Positions 47,422 to 56,016 of a stretch of 64,000 nt of DNA are shown one piece after another. The notes under the pieces are model-generated. The model ran no database searches and was not told the DNA's origin. It saw only the letters and a list, made by a program, of their open reading frames with translations. The position numbers and the translations under genes were made by a program. Location of the stretch: the NCBI GenBank assembly GCA_002937505.1, contig PTJY01000003.1:1-64000 (forward strand). The letters run 5' to 3'. Within the stretch, counting starts at the first letter, position 1, and the number at the start of each line of letters is the position of its first letter. Source of the DNA: Alphaproteobacteria bacterium MarineAlpha12_Bin1 (GTDB lineage Bacteria > Pseudomonadota > Alphaproteobacteria > UBA6615).

Positions 47422-47671
47422 TTCTACATCAATAAAGAAAACCAGAATACAAAAAAAGTGTATCAAAATAATAAATTAGGAAGGTACAAAGAAATAACCG
47501 CAGATAAAATTAAACCAGAAAAAAATCTACATGCCAATTTCATCTTTCTCTCCCCTCCAAATATATATAAAGTTTTTAACACTTATAGTTTATATTCATA
47601 CCTATATGAACAAATTACAAGCTCTTAAGGCCAGATAGAGTAATGAATTGTATAATCTATCACTGAGATCT
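47422..47671. other. AT-rich intergenic stretch without recognisable gene
   Basis: Between the tRNA terminator and the NIPSNAP stop there is about 250 bp of AT-rich sequence. A 69-residue plus-strand frame crosses it, but it has biased Lys/Asn/Tyr composition and no ribosome site. I see no RNA gene, repeat or promoter that I can defend. Confidence 0.6.
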
Positions 47672-48307
47672 TCATATAAGAGGTGAAAAACTTGCCGGCC
47701 ACATTAACGTGGAATGCATCTCCTCAAGTAGATCAGAACTCCAGCCACTAAATTCTTGCCATGCAGACTCACCAGCAACCCCATCTCTCGCCTTCTTCCG
47801 TTGGGTAGTGTCTGTGTATGCCCACAAGTGGCAGACTTCATTTGGATCCGGAGATTCTGTAATCCAAGCACAAACGTTAGTCGAATATTTTTCTCTGGTC
47901 GGCATAACACCAATAAATTTATCCATCCACTTCCCTGCTGCCCCAGGTTTTAAACGATAGTTTCTAAATTCATAAAAATTTCCAGTAGTATCTGGGTAAC
48001 TAAAATCCCTTTGTGGATTCATAAACCTTAACTCTTGTTTAAGGATAAATGGCCTTATTTGAGGAAGATAATCCTTAACCCAACCATCAAGGCCAGCTAA
48101 CTGATTACGAAGTTGATTTCGTTCAGCCATATCGTTGTAGCTCCACAAATGTATCACTTGATTGAGTGGACCTATATCCGTATACCAATAACCCTCTAAT
48201 TTACCGTAATCGTCCCCGCGAACGGGGCGACCAACCTCTTCATTAGCCTTAAGTATTGTCTGTAGTGAACCTGGTTTTATTGTGTAAGTTCTTAACTCAT
48301 GAAGCAT
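47672..48307 (-). CDS. NIPSNAP family protein
   Basis: 211 residues formed of two NIPSNAP (dimeric ferredoxin-like) modules: MLHELRTYTIKPGSLQTIL with HLWSYNDMAERNQLRNQL, and FYEFRNYRLKPGAAGKWMDKF with HLWAYTDTTQRKKARD. The family has no settled biochemical role in bacteria; it is often found beside catabolic genes. ATG start with no clear competitor. Divergent from the LeuA-like gene at 48557. Confidence 0.88.
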   Translation of the reverse strand: MLHELRTYTIKPGSLQTILKANEEVGRPVRGDDYGKLEGYWYTDIGPLNQVIHLWSYNDMAERNQLRNQLAGLDGWVKDYLPQIRPFILKQELRFMNPQRDFSYPDTTGNFYEFRNYRLKPGAAGKWMDKFIGVMPTREKYSTNVCAWITESPDPNEVCHLWAYTDTTQRKKARDGVAGESAWQEFSGWSSDLLEEMHSTLMWPASFSPLI

Positions 48308-48439
48308 GCTTCATCCCCTAAATGTTTTAGCCTAGTAATAATTAGAATTATATCTTTAAAAGAACCTTGTAACTTTATATTTAAAAGCCCATCATAAGTC
48401 TATTTTATAGAATCTATGTTATTTATGATATTGAACTCG

Positions 48440-48468
48440 TTGACTTACGGCGATGTGTTTTCTACATT
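48440..48468 (+). promoter_or_regulatory. Sigma-70-type promoter for the LeuA-like gene
   Basis: TTGACT and TACATT are separated by exactly 17 bp, about 90 bp before the ATG at 48557. A small hairpin AGGGA-GTT-TCCCT (48484-48496) lies in the leader between promoter and gene. Confidence 0.55.
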
Positions 48469-48556
48469 CTTGCGCCTTAAATAAGGGAGTTTCCCTATCT
48501 AGTATAAATAGTTTATCAACCCGGCATTTGGTTTATTGCCGGTGGAGGAGTCACCA

Positions 48557-49783
48557 ATGACAGATACACCATGGAAAACAGAAGATTGGTTCACCAGTCC
48601 CTGGAACTTTGCACCAGAAGTAACCAAAGATTGGAAGTTCCCAGAAAAAATACAGATACATGACGTAACCCTACGCGATGGGGAACAACAGGCTGGTCTT
48701 GCTTTCAATTTTGATGATAAAATTCGTATAGCTGAGGCCCTAGCAGAGGCAGGTGTGCATCGAATTGAGGCAGGTATGCCGGTTGTTTCAAAAGACGATG
48801 CTAAAGTTGTTCAAGAATTAGCTAAGAGAGATTTTGGCCCAAAAGTTTATGCATTTGCTAGGTGCATGGTTGAAGATGTAAAGCGCGCTGTCGATTCTGG
48901 AGTAAAAGGCGTGATTATGGAAGTGCCTGCAAGCCCACACCTTATAGAGCTAGGTTATAGATGGGATTTAGATCGAGCTATAGATCTATCAATTGAATCA
49001 ACCATCTACGCACACGAACAAGGGCTAGAAGTAGTCTTTTTTCCAATAGATTTTACTAGATCGGACCTTGAATGGGTTATTGATTTAATTGATCGTGTAG
49101 GCACCGAAGGTCATATGGATGGGCTTGCCTTAGTGGACACAATGGGAGCGACCTCAATTCATGCCATGCAATATTTTGTTCGCTCAATGAAACAAAGGTT
49201 TCCTAATATACCCCTTGAGGCTCATTTTCATATGGACTATGGGATGGGAGTAGCTAACACTATCATGGCCCTTTCTGAAGGAGTTGAGGTAGTTCAATCA
49301 ACAGTCATGGGAGTTGGCGAGAGAGCTGGTAATGTGCCCATGGAAGAGACAGTTATGGCGCTGAAAACACTTTACAATATTGACATAGGAATAAAACTTG
49401 AAAACTTAAAAAGTTTAGCTGACCTTGTAAAAGACGTATCTGGAGTTACAGTTCCTAATAATAGGCCTGTTGTGGGTGATGATCTATTCAAAGTAGAGTC
49501 TGGAATAATTGCCACTTGGCTTCTTAACTGCGGTGAGGAACATCAGACTGAAGTCATGCCTTTCCGGCCAAGAATGGTAGGTCAAGAAGAGCCTGAGACA
49601 GTAATGGGTAAAGGCTCAGGGATAGATACTGTTAAAGAATGGTTAGCGAGAATACAAATTGTGGTTGATGATGAAAAATCAATGGAAGTATTAATGGCAG
49701 TAAAAGATTGGGGGCTTGTGCATAAACGTCTTATGACTTCAGATGAATTCCAAAGCCTAGCAAAAGACGTACTTGGTATGTAA
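48557..49783 (+). CDS. DRE-TIM metallolyase (LeuA/homocitrate synthase-like) of unknown specificity
   Basis: Acyl-CoA-dependent aldol-type enzyme family, 408 residues. The DRE-TIM hallmark is HDVTLRDGEQQAGLAF near residue 40, and the metal-binding HxH is EAHFHMDYGMGVAN, where isopropylmalate synthases usually read HCHND. The long LeuA regulatory domain is absent. GVGERAGNVPMEE matches the family. The track opens at TTG 48536, but ATG 48557 follows GGAGGAG. The gene has its own promoter and terminator. It could condense a 2-oxo-acid with an acyl-CoA, or be a lyase; the sequence does not decide. Confidence 0.83.
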   Translation: MTDTPWKTEDWFTSPWNFAPEVTKDWKFPEKIQIHDVTLRDGEQQAGLAFNFDDKIRIAEALAEAGVHRIEAGMPVVSKDDAKVVQELAKRDFGPKVYAFARCMVEDVKRAVDSGVKGVIMEVPASPHLIELGYRWDLDRAIDLSIESTIYAHEQGLEVVFFPIDFTRSDLEWVIDLIDRVGTEGHMDGLALVDTMGATSIHAMQYFVRSMKQRFPNIPLEAHFHMDYGMGVANTIMALSEGVEVVQSTVMGVGERAGNVPMEETVMALKTLYNIDIGIKLENLKSLADLVKDVSGVTVPNNRPVVGDDLFKVESGIIATWLLNCGEEHQTEVMPFRPRMVGQEEPETVMGKGSGIDTVKEWLARIQIVVDDEKSMEVLMAVKDWGLVHKRLMTSDEFQSLAKDVLGM

Positions 49784-49801
49784 CAAGACTTTTTGATTTG
49801 C

Positions 49802-49848
49802 AAAAAAGCCTAGTGCGATTTTAAATTATTGCGCTAGGCTTTTTTATT
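49802..49848 (+). terminator. Rho-independent terminator after the LeuA-like gene
   Basis: AAAAAAGCCTAGTGC pairs with GCGCTAGGCTTTTTT (one G-U pair) over a 14-base loop, followed by T-rich sequence, 19 bp after the stop. Confidence 0.9.
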
Positions 49849-49972
49849 TATAACAGTCAACTTTTCATTCTTTTTCCATAGACTAATATTAATTTAGACT
49901 CCTAAACTTATATCCGATTATCGCAAAGTGACATTCGATAGAATTTATCCCAAATCTAAAAGGAGCCTTAAA

Positions 49973-50755
49973 ATGAAATCAGGTAACAAAAAAGAGTCTC
50001 TTTTTAACTCTGGAGTTGCTTTAGTGGTTGGAGGAAGCGGTGGGTTAGGTAGAGCAATCTGTCAAAAGTTTGGAGAGCTTGGCAGCGATGTAGTAATCAC
50101 CTACAACGGAAATAAGGAAGCGGCAATAAGTCTATCCAACGAGCTAGAAAAATTGGGTAGATTATCCACAGCCCTACAAATGTCATTAGATGACCCGAAA
50201 ACAATAAATCAAATTGTAGGGGAAATTATTGATAAATATGGAAGCATTCACTCTTTAGTGTACACAGTGGGTCCAGATATTGGGCAACCCTATGTAAACG
50301 ATGTTAGTTACGAAGAATGGTTAAAAGTGATGTCAGTCGAGCCTATTGGATTCTTTAATATAGTAAAAGCTACTCTTCCATATCTGCGGATTAGCCGAGG
50401 CTCTATAGTATCGGTAACTTCCGCAGCCACCATGCGCTATGCTCCAAGAGACATACTTTCTGCAGGTCCAAAGGCATCTGTTAACATGTTAACAACAGCA
50501 ATTGCCAGAGAGGAAGGCAGATATGGGATACGAGCTAACATAGTCGCTCCTGGTTTTATATCTGCTGGACTTGGACAGCAATTACTAGAAAACGTAATTT
50601 CAGAAAAAGAAAAAATTGCAATCGAAAAGGCGTCAGCGTTAAAAAGAATTGGCACTGCGGAGGAGGTGGCCGAAGTAGTGTTATTTCTTGCTTCTAAAAA
50701 AGCTTCATTGGTTACTGGACAAATAATTGCCACTGATGCGGGCTATACTGCATAA
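49973..50755 (+). CDS. SDR family oxidoreductase lacking the catalytic tyrosine
   Basis: Short-chain dehydrogenase/reductase fold, about 260 residues. The cofactor motif VVGGSGGLGRAI is at the start, and IVSVTSAATMRYAP holds the active-site serine strand. At the YxxxK position the sequence is SAGPK: the lysine is kept but the tyrosine is Ser, and a FabI-type Y-x6-K is not present either. The track start at 49928 adds 15 residues; ATG 49973 follows AAAGGAG and is preferred. The fold is clear, but catalysis by the usual mechanism is doubtful. Confidence 0.85.
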   Translation: MKSGNKKESLFNSGVALVVGGSGGLGRAICQKFGELGSDVVITYNGNKEAAISLSNELEKLGRLSTALQMSLDDPKTINQIVGEIIDKYGSIHSLVYTVGPDIGQPYVNDVSYEEWLKVMSVEPIGFFNIVKATLPYLRISRGSIVSVTSAATMRYAPRDILSAGPKASVNMLTTAIAREEGRYGIRANIVAPGFISAGLGQQLLENVISEKEKIAIEKASALKRIGTAEEVAEVVLFLASKKASLVTGQIIATDAGYTA

Positions 50756-50800
50756 AAGTTTTAGCCACTTTGTTTAATTATATTTATCAGGACACTTATT

Positions 50801-51685
50801 TTATTTTGTATTCTGAGTTTTACGCTCACGGCCAACAACGTAAACGCCACTAGCGATTATTATAGCTGTACCAAGAAATGTAAATAAATCTGGAAAATCG
50901 TCAAAAAACATTAAACCTAGTAATGTAGCCCACACAATCTCCGTATAAGCAAACGGAGCTACTAGGCTTGTTTCACTCCTTTCATATGCGACAATAATTG
51001 CATAATGCCCAAGACCTCCAAGAAAACCAATCGCGATTAGCATCCCTAACTGTCTAAGGGATGGGGTAGTCCAGTCAAATGGAATAATTGCTGACGTAAC
51101 TAAAGCGCCAACAAGAGCAGTATAAAATAACATGCTTAATGGATCAGACTTATGACTCAAATGACGAGTAATTATTTGATATAAAGCATAAAAAAGCGCT
51201 ACAGCTACCGGCAATAAAGCTGCTATTTGAAACGTCCCTGCCCCTGGTCGAATTATAACAAGCATGCCTATGAAACCAAAAATCACAGCTCCCCACCTTC
51301 TAGGCCCTACAGACTCTCGAAGAAGAACTGCTGATAATGCAACTATTAACAAAGGACCTGCAAAAGTAATAGCGACTGCATCTGCTAATGGCATAAAACC
51401 TAAAGCAAAAAACATACAGCCAGTAGCAAGTAAAACTAATACTGATCTAGCAATCTGAAGCCATATGTTATCAGTAACAAACAACATTGGAACTTTGCGA
51501 GGAAACATCAATAAAATCAATGCGAAATGAAAAAAGTACCTACCCCATATGATGCCTGTTAGGGAGTACTCACTCCTTAATTCCTTGGTAAAAGTATTCA
51601 TAGCTGCAAAACAAAAAACAGCAAAACACATCATAAAGACGCCTCTAAATGGTGCGTCTATCGGGCGTTTAAACTCTACTTCCAT
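50801..51685 (-). CDS. EamA/DMT family transporter (first of three)
   Basis: Drug/metabolite transporter superfamily, 294 residues, ten hydrophobic helices in two EamA repeats. FCFAAMNTFTKELRSEYSLTGIIWGRYFFH opens the first repeat and IAALLPVAVALFYALYQIITRHLS the second. The family exports metabolites such as amino acids or purines, or imports solutes; the substrate is unknown. It faces the SDR gene convergently. It is more like the transporter at 54652 than the one at 53437. Confidence 0.88.
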   Translation of the reverse strand: MEVEFKRPIDAPFRGVFMMCFAVFCFAAMNTFTKELRSEYSLTGIIWGRYFFHFALILLMFPRKVPMLFVTDNIWLQIARSVLVLLATGCMFFALGFMPLADAVAITFAGPLLIVALSAVLLRESVGPRRWGAVIFGFIGMLVIIRPGAGTFQIAALLPVAVALFYALYQIITRHLSHKSDPLSMLFYTALVGALVTSAIIPFDWTTPSLRQLGMLIAIGFLGGLGHYAIIVAYERSETSLVAPFAYTEIVWATLLGLMFFDDFPDLFTFLGTAIIIASGVYVVGRERKTQNTK

Positions 51686-51803
51686 TGATTACACCAGCTG
51701 ATATAAAAAAAGAACTTCATAATTTGATGATAACTATGTTGATCCGAAGGATCAGAGATAACTAAGATTAATACAATTTAATTCTACATTATAGAGGATT
51801 ACC

Positions 51804-52148
51804 ATGACTAAAGACTATATAGCTATTTCTTCAGAACAGGATACTAGAGCCTCTAACCTTTTTCGAGGTCATACAGAGGTAATGAGGGCCCACAGGAAAA
51901 CTATGAAAGCAGCTCAAGAGCCTAAAGCTCTCACGCCACAAGTTACAGAGCTAATGGCTCTTGCCATTTCAATCACTCAACGCTGCGAAGGTTGCTTAGT
52001 TTACCACACCAAGGAGGCCCATCGGCAAGGAACAAGTCGTCAAGAACTTCTAGATACAATTGCTGTCGCAATAGAAATGGGGGGCGGACCAGCTACTGTT
52101 TATGGAGCAAGTGCTCTAGAAGCATTTGATCAGTTTGACAACAAATGA
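51804..52148 (+). CDS. Carboxymuconolactone decarboxylase/AhpD-like protein
   Basis: 114-residue all-helical CMD-domain protein. The AhpD redox motif CEGCLVYHTKEA (CxxCxxxH) is complete, so a thiol-dependent peroxidase or alkylhydroperoxidase role is more likely than true carboxymuconolactone decarboxylation. The C-terminal GGGPATVYGASALEAFDQF is typical of the family. Good ribosome site (GAGGAT). Alone between divergent EamA and a medium-chain reductase. Confidence 0.9.
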   Translation: MTKDYIAISSEQDTRASNLFRGHTEVMRAHRKTMKAAQEPKALTPQVTELMALAISITQRCEGCLVYHTKEAHRQGTSRQELLDTIAVAIEMGGGPATVYGASALEAFDQFDNK

Positions 52149-52309
52149 ACATTATACACTAATTAACAATCCATATTATCTGCCTCAAAACTGCGCTATT
52201 AAACCTAATAGAACATAGCAAATTTGGCACTTACCTCTGATTTAATAATCAATTTAAAGAACTTAATGCCAAAATATCCACAATAAATATTATCTTATAG
52301 AAGGCTAAA

Positions 52310-53338
52310 ATGACACAAGATAAAAACAGACGAGTTATTTTAACAACTCGAGCCACCGGACTGCCTACGCCAGAACTATTTACTATTATCGAAGATTCAA
52401 TACCAACAATAGAGGACGGTCAAATACTATTGAAAAACATCTACATCTCAGCTGATCCGGGGATGAAGGGTTGGATAAGTAAAGCAAAAAACTATGCTAG
52501 CGTTGAGACAGGATCAACTATGAGCTCTTTCGGTGTAGGTGTCGTAATAAAGTCTCAAAACTCAAATGTAAATGAAGGAGACTACTTTGTTGCTAATACA
52601 GGCTGGCAAGATTACTCGGTAATAACCCCCGATGATCCGGGTACTCGAAAGATTGACCCTAGCGTTGGGCCTCTATCTGCATTTCTTGGAGTGCTGGGAC
52701 ATAGTGCCCTTACAGCGTATTTTGGCCTTTTGGATATAGGACAACCGTCTGCCGGTGAAACTGTGCTTGTCTCCACTGCCGCGGGCTCAGTTGGTAGTGC
52801 TGTAGGTCAAATTGCGAACATCAAAGGATGCCGAACAATTGGTATTACTGGCGGAAAAGAAAAATCAAGATTATGTACTGAGGAATTTGGTTTTGATTCA
52901 GCTGTTGATTATAAATCTACTCAGGATTTAGAAAAAGAATTAAAAGATGCCTCCCCGAATGGTTATGACGTTTACTACGACAACGTTGGCGGCAAAACAT
53001 TGGATATAGTTACAGGATTAATGAATCAAAACGGCAGAATAGTAATCTGCGGCACAGCAGCCACGGAAGAATGGCTTCCCCCACCTACCGGCATGAGGCT
53101 TGAAAGACAAATCCTTATTAGTCGCCTACAAATCAAAGGGTTTATATTGTTTGACTTTAGAGAACGATATGAAGATGCATTATCAGATATTTATCAATGG
53201 TTTAAAAATGGTAAATTGAATTATAAGGAAGACATATCAGATGGGCTAGAAAAAGCACCTAGTGCATTAAGTGGTCTATATCGAGGAGAAAATACAGGTA
53301 GATGTCTAATTCGAGTTAACCCTGACCCAACTCTTTAA
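52310..53338 (+). CDS. NADP-dependent medium-chain reductase (CurA/leukotriene B4 dehydrogenase-like)
   Basis: 342 residues. The N-terminal block ATGLPTPELFTIIEDSIP and ISADPGMKGWIS match the prostaglandin reductase/CurA group. The nucleotide loop is STAAGSVGSAVGQIA, and YDVYYDNVGGKTLD is the family signature of the Rossmann half. These enzymes reduce activated double bonds of enones or alkenals with NADPH. AAGG precedes the ATG. Part of an accessory group of reductases and transporters. Confidence 0.9.
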   Translation: MTQDKNRRVILTTRATGLPTPELFTIIEDSIPTIEDGQILLKNIYISADPGMKGWISKAKNYASVETGSTMSSFGVGVVIKSQNSNVNEGDYFVANTGWQDYSVITPDDPGTRKIDPSVGPLSAFLGVLGHSALTAYFGLLDIGQPSAGETVLVSTAAGSVGSAVGQIANIKGCRTIGITGGKEKSRLCTEEFGFDSAVDYKSTQDLEKELKDASPNGYDVYYDNVGGKTLDIVTGLMNQNGRIVICGTAATEEWLPPPTGMRLERQILISRLQIKGFILFDFRERYEDALSDIYQWFKNGKLNYKEDISDGLEKAPSALSGLYRGENTGRCLIRVNPDPTL

Positions 53339-53436
53339 TCAGAGATCCGACTTAAACTCAACATCATTTTGTAACTGTCTAATAGAGACACACATAATCA
53401 TAAAATGACAAAAAAAATTATTATTAAGTAGCACTG

Positions 53437-54342
53437 ATGACACTGCTCTGGATTCCTCTAACTATTATCGCCGCGTTTCTACAAAACGTGCGATCAATGT
53501 TACAAAAACAATTGAAAGATCAGTTGGGCACTGTAGGAGCTGCATTTGTTAGATTTGGGTACGGTTTTCCTTTTGCATTATTATATCTGTTAGGTTTAAC
53601 CCTATTCACCAAATTGCCAGTTCCCTCCTTAAATGTTTCTTTTTTTGCTATAGTAATGATAGGAGGATTGGCACAAATCATAGGAACAACCCTCTTAGTT
53701 TCTTTGTTTGACAAACGTAATTTTGCCGTTGGCACGATATATTCAAAAACAGAAACAGTTCAAGCAGCTATTTTCGGCATTATTTTTTTAGGTGAGACTA
53801 TTTCTGCAAATGCAGCTTTAGGAATTATAATTAGTCTTTTAGGCGTTATTTCTATTTCTTTGGCACGAAATCCACTTACATTAATTACGATTGCCACTTC
53901 ATGGACTAAACGATCAGCCTTAATCGGGCTTGCCTCAGGTGCTTCATTTGGGATTGCGGCAGTTTCCTATAGAGCGGCATCTCTTTCACTTGGTGGCGAG
54001 GGATTCATAATCCAAGCTTCAATAACTCTAGCCTCAGCATTAATTTTCCAAACAATTGTCATGGGATCATACATGGCACTTCGTGAAAAAAAGGAACTTC
54101 GAGCTTGCCTTATCTCCTGGAAAACCTCTATTTGGGTAGGATTTGCTGGCGCCTTGGCATCTATCGGCTGGTTTACAGCTATGACTATTCAACAAGCTGC
54201 ATTAGTCAGAGCATTAGGTCAAATTGAACTAGTATTTACTATTGCCACAGCCACCTTAATATTCAAAGAACGTATCAACAAAATGGAATTTATTGGGATT
54301 TTCCTTATAGTAGCTGGAATAATTGTTTTAATCCTCAAATGA
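53437..54342 (+). CDS. EamA/DMT family transporter (second of three)
   Basis: 301 residues, ten helices. Begins MTLLWIPLTIIAAFLQNVRSMLQKQLKD, a subgroup of EamA proteins in which the first helix is followed by a basic loop; the second repeat includes GLASGASFGIAAVSYRAAS and ALVRALGQIELVFTIATATLIFKERI. Different in sequence from the other two EamA genes here, so not a recent copy. It is followed after 23 bp by a 76-codon gene that may be in the same transcript. Confidence 0.87.
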   Translation: MTLLWIPLTIIAAFLQNVRSMLQKQLKDQLGTVGAAFVRFGYGFPFALLYLLGLTLFTKLPVPSLNVSFFAIVMIGGLAQIIGTTLLVSLFDKRNFAVGTIYSKTETVQAAIFGIIFLGETISANAALGIIISLLGVISISLARNPLTLITIATSWTKRSALIGLASGASFGIAAVSYRAASLSLGGEGFIIQASITLASALIFQTIVMGSYMALREKKELRACLISWKTSIWVGFAGALASIGWFTAMTIQQAALVRALGQIELVFTIATATLIFKERINKMEFIGIFLIVAGIIVLILK

Positions 54343-54365
54343 CCAATAACAAAGAGTAAAACTAA

Positions 54366-54596
54366 ATGAACAATAAAAATGAAAACGTAGAATTTTTGCA
54401 AGCAATCTGTGATGCCTGCCAAACAGTCAGTGAAGAGTTAGATCTAACGGCCCATGAGTTAATAGTTGGAGTTGCTGCAAACCTAGGACGATTTGTAGCT
54501 GTAGCCAGCACAGAAAGTGATGAGGCATCATTGGACGACTTAAAAAAACTAGCTTTGGATGTATTTGAAGAAGGAATCAATGCAGAACCAGTATGA
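54366..54596 (+). CDS. Small conserved-looking hypothetical protein
   Basis: 76-residue acidic, mostly helical protein (MNNKNENVEFLQAICDACQTV … LTAHELIVGVAANLGRFVAVAS … LDVFEEGINAEP). Four predicted helices, no membrane segment, two cysteines spaced CDAC near residue 15. I do not recognise the family. Codon use and placement, 23 bp after an EamA gene and before a convergent gene, favour a real gene. Function unknown. Confidence 0.65.
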   Translation: MNNKNENVEFLQAICDACQTVSEELDLTAHELIVGVAANLGRFVAVASTESDEASLDDLKKLALDVFEEGINAEPV

Positions 54597-54651
54597 ATAA
54601 AATAATTTTTAAAACAAGGAGATAGCTCAGAGATTAACAAGTTAATTATTT

Positions 54652-55548
54652 TTATTCAGCTCTACTCTGTTCTTTGCGTTCACGTAAAGCAAGATATAAA
54701 GCACCTGTAAATATCATTGTACCGCCGATCCAGGTGAAAACATCTAACATTTCAGCAAACAAAAAATAACCTAATATCGAGGCCCAAACTAAACGAAAAA
54801 AATCGATCGGCATTACAACGGCAGTATCAGCAACTTTAAGCGCGTGTGCTGTTGTTAGCTGACCTACAGTTCCCATAATACCCATGATGAACATCAGCCC
54901 AATTTGTTCTGCCGTTGGCCAGACCCAAACAAATAGTGCTGGGATAAGTGAAAGCGGAGTCATAAAAGCAACCATGTAGAGAATTATCGTTCCAGGAGCA
55001 TCACTTCTCCCAAGCGATTTTATAACAACCAGTATTGACCCCCATATAAAAGAGGCAAAAAGAATTAGCAGTGGACCAAATTCCATAGGTATAAATCCAG
55101 GCCTCAAAATCACAAGTGTACCTGCAAAACCAAACAATAACGCTGCCCACCTTTGCCATTGGAAAACCTCACCTAGAAAGATCATTGCTAGGGCTGCAGC
55201 AAAAAGGGGAGCAGCAAAAGCAAGTGCATTCGTTGTGGCTAAAGGTGTGGTGGCTATCCCAGTAAAGAACATTAGCATTGCGACTACATGTCCCAAAGAC
55301 CGCACAACATGAGTACCCATTCGTTGTGTCCTTATTAGAGCCCACCCATATTTTCTAAGCAGAAACAAAACCACCGGAAAACCAAAAAAGTTCCGAAAAA
55401 AAGCTATTTCTACTGGAGGTAATTCTTGGGATAAGTCTCTTATAAATGTATGCATGGTAACAACTAAAATTGTTGTGAAAAACATCCAGACCATACCCTG
55501 GATATTTTTTGGTAATCTATCAATTAAATATAACCTTGAAAAATCCAA
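54652..55548 (-). CDS. EamA/DMT family transporter (third of three)
   Basis: 298 residues, ten helices: MVWMFFTTILVVTMHTFIRDLSQELPPVEIAFFRNFFGFPVV and LFGFAGTLVILRPGFIP are typical of the RhaT/EamA group close to the transporter at 50801. Opens with TTG, with GGAG eight bases upstream; a shorter start at the internal Met of QGMVWMFF is possible. Substrate unknown. Convergent with the small hypothetical gene. Confidence 0.87.
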   Translation of the reverse strand: MDFSRLYLIDRLPKNIQGMVWMFFTTILVVTMHTFIRDLSQELPPVEIAFFRNFFGFPVVLFLLRKYGWALIRTQRMGTHVVRSLGHVVAMLMFFTGIATTPLATTNALAFAAPLFAAALAMIFLGEVFQWQRWAALLFGFAGTLVILRPGFIPMEFGPLLILFASFIWGSILVVIKSLGRSDAPGTIILYMVAFMTPLSLIPALFVWVWPTAEQIGLMFIMGIMGTVGQLTTAHALKVADTAVVMPIDFFRLVWASILGYFLFAEMLDVFTWIGGTMIFTGALYLALRERKEQSRAE

Positions 55549-55648
55549 CTGATATACTCCAATGATTTAAAAAACTCTTTGTTTGATAGATTTTATAAGT
55601 CCAGCAAGTTAGATATAAAAAGAACAAATCACCAATCAAGGAAAATAA

Positions 55649-55969
55649 ATGATAACTGCAATCGTCAAGTTTAATGTTCCACATAATATTAAACGAACTG
55701 AAATAGAAACAAATATGAGGAAAATAGCCCCAAACTTCAAAGGTGTTAATGGATTGATAAGAAAAAATTTTATTATCGATGATAGTAATCAGATAGCTGG
55801 GGGTGTTTATACCTGGAAAAGTCTAAGAGAGGCTAATAAGTTTTACGCCCAAGGAGGAAAATGGAGGAAATCAATAAACGATTTATATGGAGCCGATCCT
55901 GAGATAGCTTTATTTGACACACCCATTTTGGTGGATAACTCAAGTGATGAGATTTTAGGTTCTAGTTAA
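55649..55969 (+). CDS. YdhR-like putative monooxygenase (dimeric alpha-beta barrel)
   Basis: 106 residues. The fold class shows in MITAIVKFNVPHN, then FKGVNGLIRKNFIIDDSNQIAGGVYTWKSLREANKFYAQG and EIALFDTPILVDN. YdhR-like proteins are small ABM-type monooxygenases or binding proteins, mostly uncharacterised. AAGGAAA precedes the ATG. The gene after it, 47 bp away, is a reductase on the same strand and may be co-transcribed. Confidence 0.85.
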   Translation: MITAIVKFNVPHNIKRTEIETNMRKIAPNFKGVNGLIRKNFIIDDSNQIAGGVYTWKSLREANKFYAQGGKWRKSINDLYGADPEIALFDTPILVDNSSDEILGSS

Positions 55970-56016
55970 TAAATCAATAATAATATGTAAATGCTTACAT
56001 CAAGCGGAGACTTTAA

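Noticed and set aside
47297-47479. 60-codon ORF MYSGVAQLVEQATVNRW…
   Set aside because: It is a translation of tRNA-Asn and its terminator.
47419-47628. 69-codon ORF downstream of the tRNA terminator
   Set aside because: Biased Lys/Asn/Tyr composition, no ribosome site, begins in the terminator; likely AT-rich noise.
52226-52242. Sigma-54-like TTGGCAC element before the CurA-like gene
   Set aside because: The -12 half (TTGC) is not present at the required spacing.
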